Shown piece by piece: positions 1 to 9,697 of a stretch of 40,270 nucleotides of DNA. How positions within the stretch are numbered: position 1 is the stretch's first letter; each line of letters starts with the position of its first letter. The DNA comes from Rhizophagus sp. LPA8_4_AMF. Lineage: Eukaryota; Glomeromycota; Glomeromycetes; Glomerales; Glomeraceae. The DNA lies in contig JADRCO010000262.1 in assembly GCA_021464525.1 (NCBI GenBank), positions 1-40,270 of the forward strand, given 5' to 3'. A program made the translations under genes and the position numbers. Under the pieces are notes generated by a model that saw only the letters and a program-made list of their open reading frames with translations, searched no databases and had not been told where the DNA came from.

Positions 1-36
1 AAGTATAATTATTATATTATAGCAATTTAATCAAAA

Positions 37-190
37 ATCCTTAAGGATTTTTTATATAGGAATCTTTAAGAATCTGTAAATTTATAGATTCCTTAAGGAT
101 ATTTTATAAATCATTAAGGATTTTTAAAGAATCCATAAAATTATGGATCCTTAAGGATTCTGAAGCAATTTATGGAATCCTTAAGGATCT
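37..190. repeat. Cluster of CCTTAAGG palindromes
   Basis: Four exact copies of the 8-bp palindrome CCTTAAGG lie at 39-46, 91-98, 149-156 and 179-186. Each sits inside a longer near-palindrome of the form ATCCTTAAGGAT or ATTCCTTAAGGAT. Degenerate copies lie near 63-71 and 111-121. Spacing is irregular (52, 58 and 30 nt), so this is not a simple tandem array. The copies may pair with one another as hairpins. The cluster runs up to the edge of the window, so it may extend further left. Function is unknown; it may be the end of a mobile element. Confidence 0.7.
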
Positions 191-211
191 GTGTTCCAAA
201 AAATTTACTGA

Positions 212-2200
212 TGTACTTGTGAGTCAAAATTGCTAGAAAACCTCAACGATAATGAGAAAACTGGTTTTTTAACTATGGCTGAATTATTTTATGAAAAAGT
301 CTGTCTTGAAGATGATAAAAACCTTTTATTTGTATGCTTTCAATTAAAAAAAGACTTCTTTTACAAGAAACAGTTGAAGGAAATTATAAGTGAAGCATAT
401 GATTTTAAATTAAACAATTACAAATAAACTAGCTTTTCTATTGGCTTTGATAACTGCTATATAAAAGCTGTCATTTTTAACTTAATTACCTACACCACAG
501 GATTTGAAAAGGATGATATCATATCAACAAATACAGATAGTGATAATGATCCTAATTTGATAAGTTAATCTCATCTATTTTTGACATTGATCTCAATATG
601 GTAATTGCAAATAATAATAAATACCAATCAAATCATGAAAAATCTCCTATTGATAAAACCAATTTGTTTACATCTGTGATATTTAAATCAAAAAGAAAAT
701 GTAAGAAAAAAAAGCAAAGGTGCAAATTGCAGCTGCAGTCAAATAACAACAAAGTACTGTGATATTAGATAAACAAAAGATGTTTTCCTCTACTATATAC
801 ATGATAAGAATATTTTGCCTAAAAGTAAACAACCTGCCAATATAGTAATTGAGACCAAACTTAACAATACTAAAAGATTGACTTTAAAGAAAAGAATTAA
901 ATCGGCCAAAACTGGTAAATAGGATGCATATTATATTATTACTGAATTCAAACCTGATGGTTTTTCTATTACCAATATATATGATATAATTATATGATAG
1001 TTTGAATAACTTAGCATATTTTATAGCAATTGCAAATATGGGTAAAACTATCTCAGTTAGTCAAAAATCGCAGAAAAATACTTTACAGTATGAGTAAAGA
1101 TCAAATTATTTCTTATTATATACTAGATTTTTGATAGCAACACTTGGGTTGCACTTCTTAAAAACTTTTTTGTAGGATAGTTTTCTATCTTATAGAATTT
1201 GAAAGACCAAAAAAGATGTAAATTCTTTCAAGCAGTGATATATAATGTTCTATCATCCATATTGTACAATTTCTTATAAGTAGACGGTAATGTTTACTAT
1301 TCTTTAGAGAAGTTAATGTGAAAGCTTACAAGCTAGTTAAACTTCCAAATAATATTACTAAATTAATTATTTTCTTCGATTCTTAGAACACTTTAACTGC
1401 AATTATTGAAAAGAATATCAAATAGTTGAATTAGGATATTAAATGGGCTTGCCATGCTATATTTTCCAGCAGAATTAAAAAGTCAATGTCAAAATATTAT
1501 GGCATGGCCAAAATCAATTACGTCAGTATAAATATTTATTAATAAAACATATAATTATAGCAAATTAGGGCAGTGACACATATTACGTAATATTTAGTTT
1601 AATATAAACTTACTCCCCCTCCCCCCCTTGTCAGATTTAACAGCCAATCAAATTATTATATTATAAATATATGATTTTATTAAGTGTAATGTAAGATTTT
1701 AACTATCCCCCTCCCCCTTTAATAATTACGTAATAAGTGTCACTCCCCTTATGGCATTTTAATTACGTTTATCATAATTTAAAAATTTAATTCTGCTGGT
1801 AAATATACGCCATGCTACTCTAATATTACTTGCTAGCAGAAAGTAACTGAATACTAACTATTCGTCTTTAAATACTAATTAACTGAAGAAGAATCTAAAA
1901 ATATAGCTTCTGAATTAAATGCAATACCTATAAAATCAAAAACTTTGTTTAACTAAGAAGTTAAACATTAATCTGAAAAATAATGAAAAGAAATTTAAGA
2001 TACTCTCAGCCAATAAATCACATCAACCTGGCTTGAAATATAGCAAATAGACTTTATACACAAAAATCAAATCCTTGAATAAGATGTTTAAAAAGATTAT
2101 CCTAGACTGAACTCTCTTACTTTTAGCTGTTTCTTTAACTCCCTCTAGATTTATGAATGAACAGTTGTAGTTTAGACTTTTAGGCACAAACCTTTGTTTT
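212..2200 (+). pseudogene. Decayed coding relic, probably of a mobile element
   Basis: I do not recognise the family. Stretches read as ordinary protein but are broken by stops and frameshifts. About 212-565 reads in one frame past a TAA at 425-427, with acidic runs such as FEKDDIISTNTDSDNDP. A second frame covers about 565-765 and ends in a lysine-rich run (KSKRKCKKKKQR). A third resumes about 770-980, with YYIITEFKPDGF. Further protein-like patches reach about 2190, for example LTEEESKNIASELNAI near 1890. Most in-frame stops are TAA or TAG, where read-through would give glutamine. A MITE-like insertion at 1458-1808 splits the relic, and removing it with one target-site copy restores a frame. 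No ATG-started intact ORF remains. It is most likely a dead element gene. Confidence 0.45.
1458..1808. mobile_element. MITE-like non-autonomous element with terminal inverted repeats
   Basis: The ends are inverted copies. The left end reads TATATTTTCCAGCAGAATTA from about 1458 and the right end is its reverse complement, ending about 1807, with one mismatch in the first 22 bases. A second inverted pair lies inside: about 1568-1590 (GTGACACATATTACGTAAT) against about 1727-1747. GCCATGCT occurs directly at both borders, 1451-1458 and 1809-1816, like an 8-bp target-site duplication, as made by hAT-type transposases; mutator-type elements make 9 bp, and the exact border is uncertain by a base. 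The interior holds two C-rich tracts (about 1615-1628 and 1706-1719) and no coding potential. Confidence 0.7.
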
Positions 2201-4019
2201 TTCATTTATTTAGTTTTAGTCTTATTTTCTTTTTATTTTTTATAATTTCTATATTTGTACTTTAGATAGAATATTTTCTTTCTTTTTTTCATTTTCTTTT
2301 ATCACAGCATATTTTCAGCATTCTTGTGGCTATAAGGCCATTTGGCTAAGAGCACTCTGATTTATTCTATGAGTCACTTGTAATAGGTAAATAGAAGAAA
2401 GACAGTGCATATATGAGGTCTCTTTAAGATGATAGGTGGTTTATTAGGTATTTGTGAATAGAAAGCTTTTAAAGGTCTGTATTTAACTCATTTGTGACTT
2501 TTTAAACTCAATAAATATGCTGCTTTATAAAAAATAAAATAAAAATTAAATTATATATTTAATAGTTAAATGCTGCTAATTAATTTATTTATTTTGTAAT
2601 TTACATAATTTATTAAAGCAATCAGAATATACTAAAAATTAAATAAAAAAAAAAAACTATTTTGTAATTTACAAAAAAAAACTAAAAAAGTAATTTTGAT
2701 TTTTTTTTTAACTTAATATTTTGGATATTTAGGTACAATTATATTAAATGATAATAATGCAAGAAAAACTATAGAAATTATAATAAAGTTATTTATAATA
2801 TATTTTTTTCTTTAGTGAATTATATAATTATTTCTGGCTGGATACTTTTAATTATTTTAATTATTTTAAACAAAAATAGTACTCTACCTATTAATCATAT
2901 GATCTGCCTAAAAATTTAATTATGTAAAACAAATATCTATTAATAAACTATGCTGCATACTTCTATTTGGTATATTTACAGTACTAGTAAAAAGTAATTA
3001 GAAAATATTTTTAAAAAGGATTTTACCAAAAAATTCATTTTAATTCTTATAATACTACTAGAAAATCTAAAATAAATAAAAAATAACAAATATATTCTGG
3101 TTTAGTTTTTTAGAATATTGGTAATTAAAGTAAAAAATCCAATATAAATTATAAGTCTATTTTTAATAACAAACTTTAGTATATATATATTGAAAAGAAG
3201 TTCATTAATTAAAAGCATATTACTGTAAATCAAATGGAAACTAGTAAAAAAATGCTATATTTTTGTAAATAGTCTTAATTTATAACAATAAAATATTTCA
3301 TTTTATAAGTAATAAAAGTAAAAAAGTTTCCAAATATATTCAAATTCTTCTCCTATTGATTTTTGCATTAAATTAGAAAGAATACATTGTTTTTTACTTT
3401 ATTAGTAGATTGCACCAAAATATCTAAAACATTTCACCAATATACATAACTCAAAAATATTAAGTTATACCAAAGATAATTCATAAAAGCATTCAAAATT
3501 ATTGACAAACATTTGTGAAATTGGAATTTTGTAATCTTCAATTATATTTATCACTAAAGCAACTGATGAAATAATTGGAATAGAACAGAATTTATTAATT
3601 TAATAATAATAGAACACATCCTACTGTCACTCACATCTTATTTACTGTGAAAAACATTTATTTTTTGATGAAATAAATTTATATATATTTAATAAACGAG
3701 TAGTATATATTATTAATTATGCACCAAATTTGTTTGATTCAAAATCTAAATACGTAATAAAAGAGAATACATCATTCTACGAAAGTAAATTGATAATTAC
3801 TTAATGTTCCCTTATTATATTTCTAAATCATTGCCAAACTCGTGCATACTTGCAATATACAGTTAAAAGGTAAGAACTCAATGTGGGTGAAATTTTTTAA
3901 TTCTAAATCTTCATTATCTTGACTATATTTAAACCAGCTAATGTTACGTAGTATATCAATTTAATCTATTACTAAAATTTATACATATTGAATGTTTTTA
4001 AGAATACAAGAAAATATGG
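2201..4019. other. AT-rich stretch without a recognisable gene
   Basis: Both strands are dense in stop codons, with many homopolymer runs and no ORF or exon chain that I can support. About 2290-2530 is slightly richer in G+C and could be the tail of the preceding relic. I looked there for a tRNA-derived SINE, because GGCTAAGAGC at about 2344 recalls an A box, but found no B box. Confidence 0.6.
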
Positions 4020-4173
4020 TTTAGGTTTTGGTGAGGATGTGGGTACCCCGCCATAAACGGAACGTGATGGAGAATTAGGTGGGTATTCGAAGCGATTACC
4101 TTCAAAACTTCAGAAATACGATCCTTAACGTTAAATTAATATAAAGAAAGGCATTAAATAGTTTGATGCCAAT

Positions 4174-4362
4174 TTACATTAAAAGTAATAAACAGTTACT
4201 ACTATTGACCCTTACTTTGACATTGTAAAACGCTTCTAACACTAGAAGCGAACTCAACCAACGACATCCTGGTAGTAAACCGTAAAAAGTGTTAGTATTC
4301 CATTAATTATTTTTATCGCAAGAGAATAATAAATATAATATGAAATCGCCACAGAAACTCAT
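4174..4362 (-). pseudogene. Possible exon or ORF relic with one internal TAA
   Basis: On the minus strand an ATG at 4362-4360 opens a frame of 63 codons that is continuous except for a TAA at 4305-4303. It reads MSFCGDFILYLLFSCDKNN, then after the stop a 42-residue run (including YGLLPGCRWLSSLLVLEAFY) to a TAA at 4176-4174. It is partly hydrophobic. No family is recognised. Open stretches of this length arise by chance in this composition, so the call rests mainly on its place in the G+C-richer patch next to a better exon chain at 4453-5140. Confidence 0.2.
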
Positions 4363-4452
4363 GATTCAGATGGAATACAATAATTACAGGATTTTTTGAA
4401 TGACTTCTTTATAACATAAATATGGATTTTTCTTGACTTGCCGAATTGTTAG

Positions 4453-5140
4453 CTATTGAAATTCCGAAGTTCGCTGGAGAGATTGTATCTTTCAAAATCC
4501 ATTGAAAAAGCGCGAAAGTATAGTTAGTTAATGTACGGTGAATGTAACAAAGCATTGATCACATCATGTACTCACATCCTTTTTAGAAGTATCTCTGACA
4601 TCAATCTTATGAATTGCATCTTCCCATGAATAAAGAATTTTCTTCCTGGCATCTATCTATTTATATATATATATGATCTAGATCCATTTTAGACTCTCAT
4701 GTAGCAAACCTAAAATGCTTTATAACCTTCTTCACAATTAAATGTAGTAGACAAAAATAGATGTCGAATTATCATTCTGATGGGACTCCGGGAAAGGTTT
4801 TTTCGAGTGTGCTTGGTCGTCGGGAAAGAGATCTGCAACATCATCTTTAGGTGATATATTTGTTAAATCTTTTCGCTTGATTGTATCACATATAATATGT
4901 CAATTACACAATACAATTTGTGTTACAAAGCTATATAAACTGGACTCACCCTTTTGGTTGACGTCGCTTCTTCCTCTACGTTGACTTTGTGCTTGGATTT
5001 CCGTGATTTTAGCAGGTGGCTCCTTACAAACTTACATGTTTATTTAGCGACGCATGATATTCGTGCTATGAAATAGTTCATATCGTTAGAATAGAATACC
5101 AGAAAGTTGATGTCATGTTCCCCCTCTTCGATTTCTTCAT
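4453..5140 (-). CDS. Unrecognised small spliced gene, five exons, 117 aa
   Basis: Exons on the minus strand are 5140-5100, 5022-4950, 4875-4753, 4656-4576 and 4488-4453, totalling 354 nt. All junctions keep phase. Introns are 77, 74, 96 and 87 nt; donors are GTATTC, GTGAGT, GTCTAC and GTGAGT, all acceptors end in AG, and the last intron holds a CTAAC branch-like motif. The product starts MKKSKRGNMTSTFW, has a basic first third, an acidic Asp/Pro/Ser-rich middle (ISPKDDVADLFPDD), then RKKILYSWEDAIHKID and a short tail ending SEFQ. No signal peptide or membrane segment is visible, and I know no family for it. The third donor is weak, and upstream coding exons in 5216-6110 cannot be excluded. 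The sequence is richer in G+C than its flanks, as expected for coding. Confidence 0.42.
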
Positions 5141-6871
5141 TTTTGCTAATTTATTAAGATTAGATAACCAACCATTCTCCTTCCATTTTTTTGTCAAAGC
5201 AAGATAAAGATAAAATTAGTTAACGGTCCGAATAAAAAAATTATATATATATATCAACAATATATCGTGCGACGAGGAAACCCAGGGTTGCGCGAGGACA
5301 CCCCGTATAGTATCGACGCTTTGTCTAATAGAGCACAACAGTAGCAGCACGCCAAGGAAAGTCAGAGTGGCGCGTGGGCACTCCGTATAGTATTGACCTA
5401 ACTTAGCCAAGCTGTGTTGTTAACAAGTTATGCTCATTTGCACACAAAATGTACTAACCTTGAACGATTTCTTTAGTGAAATTGAACATTTCGAAAAGTC
5501 GTAGTTTGTTCAACACTTCTTGTACTTGTTATTGTACTTTTACGGGAGACGGAAGCAACCTTTTGTTAAAGGCGTAGCGTATAAAGCTTGATTAGGACCA
5601 ACTATCAACAGTATATTCGTCGAAATAGGTTTTTCTTTCGATATATGGTTTACTTAGAGTGAAAAGTGTGAAAAAATGATAATCATTGAAATACATACAG
5701 GACAATCGTTACACCGACAAGTCAACAACTGAATCAACGCGATTTTTGCAACTACCCGCGACATTTTCTCATGTGTATATTAGTTAGTAAAAAGTCATGT
5801 TTAACTCTTCGAAAACATCTAGAGTACGAAAGCTGATGGTGCAATTACCAAATTATTTGTTGATAAAATGAAGAGCTATATTCTGGGACTTTGCATTTAA
5901 ATTATATTCGTCACAGCATTATTTGTCACGCGGTTAATTTCTTAATGCCGTAAGGCCAAAAGTCACGTGGATATGAAAATTGTGTTGACTATTAAAGCAA
6001 ACAAAGCTTATGGTTTACGAAGACTCAAAAAAATAGTGGCAATCCGAGGCTATTTCGCTTAAAGTCAGACTTGTATACGTACAATTCTGTCGAGTTATTG
6101 ATTGCTGTTCATATTATTCAAATAAGTTTTCATACTTTAGACATTGGATTAAAGAAAATTAAAAGCAATTGATACAATTATTATTTCTATTGTACCTGTT
6201 ATACTTTTAAGAAATTAATTTATTCTTATTGGTAATCTAGTTTTTATCCTATTAACATATCAGATAATCAGATATCTGTTTTTTTGATAAATCAGATATT
6301 TCATCTAATGTTTAATATGCTGTATCACTTTTTTTTTATTATGAATGCTGTACCAAATATAAGTTTAATTACAATGTCACGTTAATTCTTATTAATCATA
6401 AATCCTCAAATCAGAAAAATCAGAAAGATGAGATTTATACGAATATTCATGATTACTGGATAAAATACGTGAAATGCCGGTATTACATGAAATAAATTAA
6501 GGTAGGAAATAACACTTTTTTTTGTTAACTTCGTGATAAAATTATGTTCTGGAGAAAAAATATTTGTATAGTTTTATTTCTTTTCGCGTATTTATTAAAA
6601 TTTAATTTAGAAAATTATTTTTTTATTATTTTATTCAAATCTAAGACTTTTTTGAGTTGAGTAAGCTGAGTAAGCAAGCTTGGCCATAAATCATACGAGT
6701 AACTCTGAATCACGTGTAATTGCTCAAGTCGGGAATAGCCGGTATATTAACCGTTATTGTCTATAAAGTAATTTCAGCCAATAATACTTGTACGACTGTA
6801 TCATGTTTATAAATAGCTTTAAAAGCCTTAACCATCATGTTTTTTTTCCACACGGTTTTTTTTTTAAAAAA
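5141..6871. other. Intergenic region; left part G+C-richer, right part AT-rich
   Basis: The part up to about 6110 looks clearly richer in G+C than the flanks and contains the direct repeat at 5273-5397. It also holds several short protein-like minus-strand frames, for example one opened by an ATG at 5764-5762 running 22 codons to a GTATGT donor-like site. None could be joined into a convincing gene. The part from about 6110 to 6871 is AT-rich and probably holds the promoter of the next gene, with TCAGATA-like repeats near 6256-6305. Confidence 0.4.
5273..5397. repeat. Direct repeat, two 45-bp units 80 bp apart
   Basis: Units 5273-5317 and 5353-5397 match at roughly four of five positions. 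The best-kept segment is CCGTATAGTAT followed by CGAC or TGAC. On the minus strand both units lie in one open frame (about 5410-5219), where they encode the related peptides YYTECPRATLTFLG and, in a different register, YYTGCPRATLGFLV. They are unusually G+C-rich for this window. Origin unknown. Confidence 0.65.
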
Positions 6872-8468
6872 ATGACAAACGTTAGTTCCGATTACGAATT
6901 TATATTTACAGCAGCGGATGCTCGAAGACAACAAAGAAGTTATTCAGTATTATCATGGTCACAAATATTTAATCCTTCATCCTATTACAGTAGGAATAAT
7001 ATAAATAGAGAAAATAATATAAGTTTATCAAATACAAGCAGTATTAGTAACAATAATAGTCAACCTCCAAGTTATGAAGAAGCTATTCAACAATCTTTAA
7101 ATCCTTCTACTGTAAATATAGCACCTTTAGCTCGACCTACTGTAATTCATCATCCATTAAATCAAGTTATAATTCCTGATGAATCCCAACCTTTACTTTC
7201 TGATCCTGAAATACTCGAAGATTCTAATTATGTAGAAAGAAGCACTACTTCTGATAACAATAATAATGATATAATTAAAAATAGATTTGATGACTCAAAT
7301 CCAGATGATGAAATTCAAGAGTTAGGAGGTCCATCTTCTTCAAGTTCTAATTTACCTATTTCAAATGAAAGATCAATTCCTGGAGTTCATTATGGAAATG
7401 ATGGGATTCCTCCTCCGCCTGAATATTCTTTGTCTGATGCTATTTATGAAAGAGATATTAATGGCGTTACAAGCCAAGACCCTAAATTAAATAGTGAGCC
7501 TGAATCTCTATTAAGGTTTTTTATGGAACATAATGATAAACCTGAAATGGCAATTAAAATCCATGGTAATTATGAACAATAAATACTTGTTATTCCATGG
7601 GTATCAATGAATAACTGCTTATCTCGTTGTGTATGACGTATACACCGATGGATTTTATACTTTTTTATACTCTTTTTATACCGGTGGAGTAATTTATAAA
7701 AAAATCCATCGTGTATACATAATACCGTTGGGATAATTTATTATTATTATTATTTATACTAATTTCATTTAATTATTCTTTAGGTTATCATACTGAAGTC
7801 ATTGATGACAGTTACACAAGTACAGATTCTGATGGCAATAGAACGGTTCATTATCAATCAAGAACTGTTGAAATAACAGATTTTAATTACACTCTCGATT
7901 TAACTGAACATATTTCAATTAATGGTATAATTCGTACTATATCAAAAAATAATAAACAAAAAGATATTTTGGAATTATTAAACGAGTATGTTAAAAATGA
8001 AAATACGTTGAAAAATATTGAAATGAAAAAGGTATGTAAAACTTAAAAAAAATCTTTTTAAAAAAATCCTTTCTAAAAAAATCCTTTCTTTTTTTAATTA
8101 AAATATATTACGTGAAAATATATTTTTTTTTGTAGATTGTAATCTGGGATTATGAATCTTTAACAAAAGCAATATCAACAGTGATAAGACAACAAGGATA
8201 TCGTAGTGATTTACGTATAACATTTCCACTACGTAATCATATCGTACGCGTAGAATCTGATCACAAATTCGCTAAATTTGCTAGGAACATTTGGACAAAA
8301 ATTTTATGCTTTATAACTTGTCTTTGGATAATTTTTTTCCCTATACTTTGGTTATATAGGAACAGTTTTAAAAATCAAATTAGAAGTGATTTTGTAATGA
8401 ATATTAGTGAAAAGGATTGGTTTGATAGAAACGTTAATTCTATTGTTGCTAATGTTAGATGGTTATAA
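6872..8468 (+). CDS. PPxY-motif membrane protein, three exons, 424 aa
   Basis: Exons are 6872-7565, 7784-8031 and 8136-8468; phases agree. I chose the ATG at 6872 because the open frame before it crosses a poly(T) tract with no protein-like content. The N-terminal half is disordered and rich in Asn, Ser and Pro. It carries two PPxY motifs, PPSY (residues 65-68) and PPEY (182-185), which are typical ligands of WW domains in Rsp5/NEDD4 ubiquitin ligases. The C-terminal half looks folded, with LDLTEHISINGIIRTI and IVIWDYESLT, and ends in one strong hydrophobic segment at about 367-388 (WIIFFPILWLY) plus a short polar tail. It resembles uncharacterised fungal membrane proteins with this layout. 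A role as adaptor or substrate of an Rsp5-type ligase is inference. Confidence 0.8.
7638..7718. repeat. MITE-like inverted repeat inside intron 1 of the PPxY gene
   Basis: The arm GTATACACCGATGGATTTTA (7638-7657) is repeated in inverted form at about 7697-7718 with a one-base gap and a longer A run. Between them lie short TTTATAC repeats. The whole can fold into a hairpin of about 80 nt. It accounts for much of the 218-nt intron, which is longer than most here. It contains no coding sequence. Confidence 0.65.
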
Positions 8469-8701
8469 TATAGAAAGAAAATTAGCTATAATAGATTTTA
8501 ACTAAGATCATTTGATCGAAATTATCGTTGTTGATGGCGATAAAAAACATTCCATATATCAACAAATAATTTGTCACCTTCCCCAATAATATCCCTCACG
8601 ACGCCCAAAATCCCACATGAATGACTAATAAAATGAATTATTCATTATGTTATTTTGTTTCATTAATTATTCTATAAATATTAAATAATAAAACAAATTC
8701 T

Positions 8702-9171
8702 TCAAAGATCAAATTTATCAAATTTCTTATCTTTTTTCAATTCTTCCTCTTTTTTAATCTCTTCCACAATTTGTCTAGGATCATAAACTAATTTTTTTAT
8801 AATACAAAAATCCATATTAATAGTTGTGATTTTTTTTTTAAAAAAAAATTATATAATAAAATTTGCTAAATAATTAACCTGGTTTATCGGATTTGGCAAT
8901 TCTTTTTAATACTTCCATTATTAATTCATTCTTTTTACGAGTTTCAGGAGAATTAATTTGTTCTTTAAGATCAGGAGGTAATTTCTTTTAATAATAGATA
9001 AAAAATTTGTTAATTTAAAAATTACAAAAAATAAATTTAATGAATTTAAAATCTTACCGCATACCATTCTTCTGTATTTGGTGTTGTGATTTTCATTAAT
9101 CCATATCCTAATCCAATAATGAATCCTCCAACCAATAAACTTTTTGTATATACAACTAATGAAGACGACAT
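8702..9171 (-). CDS. CBP4: Cbp4/UQCC3-type complex III assembly factor, three exons, 101 aa
   Basis: Exons on the minus strand are 9171-9058, 8984-8879 and 8787-8702; the total of 306 nt keeps phase. The protein starts MSSSLVVYTKSLLVGG, with a single N-terminal membrane segment (about residues 9-25). This runs into the family hallmark GYGLMKITTPNTEEWYA, then a charged helical tail with KLPPDLKEQI and a Lys/Glu-rich end. The order of one membrane helix, a TTP motif and a charged helix matches fungal Cbp4 and vertebrate UQCC3. These sit in the mitochondrial inner membrane and help assemble cytochrome b into complex III. It is shorter than yeast Cbp4 and closer to UQCC3 in size. The exons are too short for simple ORF finding. 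Confidence 0.78.
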
Positions 9172-9697
9172 TTATTTAATTAAAATGGTGTAAAAAACAG
9201 CAGCGCGTGAAATTTAAGAATTTATGCGAAGTATTTATAATTAGTACAATTTTGTAAGCACATCATTTGATTGGACGGATTAGTGTGCACATGGAATACG
9301 AATGACCTGGGTCATAATCAGTCATTTGATTTTGATTGGTTGACATCTTATCACATGATTTTAATCGCAGTTTTATTTTTTGTGTGTTTTTATTAATCAG
9401 ACCATACTGACATATTAGATATATGTAAAACGTAAATTTACGTCTATTATTTTATTGATACAAATTTACAAAATGTAAAATGTTTAAATTCTATAACTAT
9501 ATACAAAAAGTAGAAATTTTATATAATATAAATGTGATATTGTTTAAAAATCGGGTTGGAAATTGTTTGTTGAAAATAATCGTATAGAAGTAAGAGAGAG
9601 AGAAAGGGAAGAAAACCATAAATTTTTCGTCATAAAAAAAAATAACCATGAATTTTTTTTCTTTACACGTATAACTTTTTTATATTTGTCATAATTC
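9172..9697. promoter_or_regulatory. Intergenic region upstream of the CBP4-like gene
   Basis: The region separates the minus-strand flippase 3' end from the minus-strand CBP4-like start. ATTGG occurs at 9270-9274 and 9335-9339, that is CCAAT read in the gene's direction, about 100 and 165 bp before its ATG. CCAAT boxes bind the HAP/NF-Y complex, which drives respiratory genes in yeasts; assigning that role here is inference. The stretch 9480-9697 is probably the flippase 3' UTR. Confidence 0.4.

Noticed and set aside
212..2200. Intact gene using a ciliate-like genetic code
   Set aside because: Several frame changes are needed, TGA stops also occur, and the excess of TAA/TAG over TGA is about what the base composition predicts. 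Kept only as a weak alternative in the findings.
2320..2480. Possible tRNA-derived SINE
   Set aside because: Only a weak A-box-like GGCTAAGAGC was seen; no B box, no tail and no second copy in the window.
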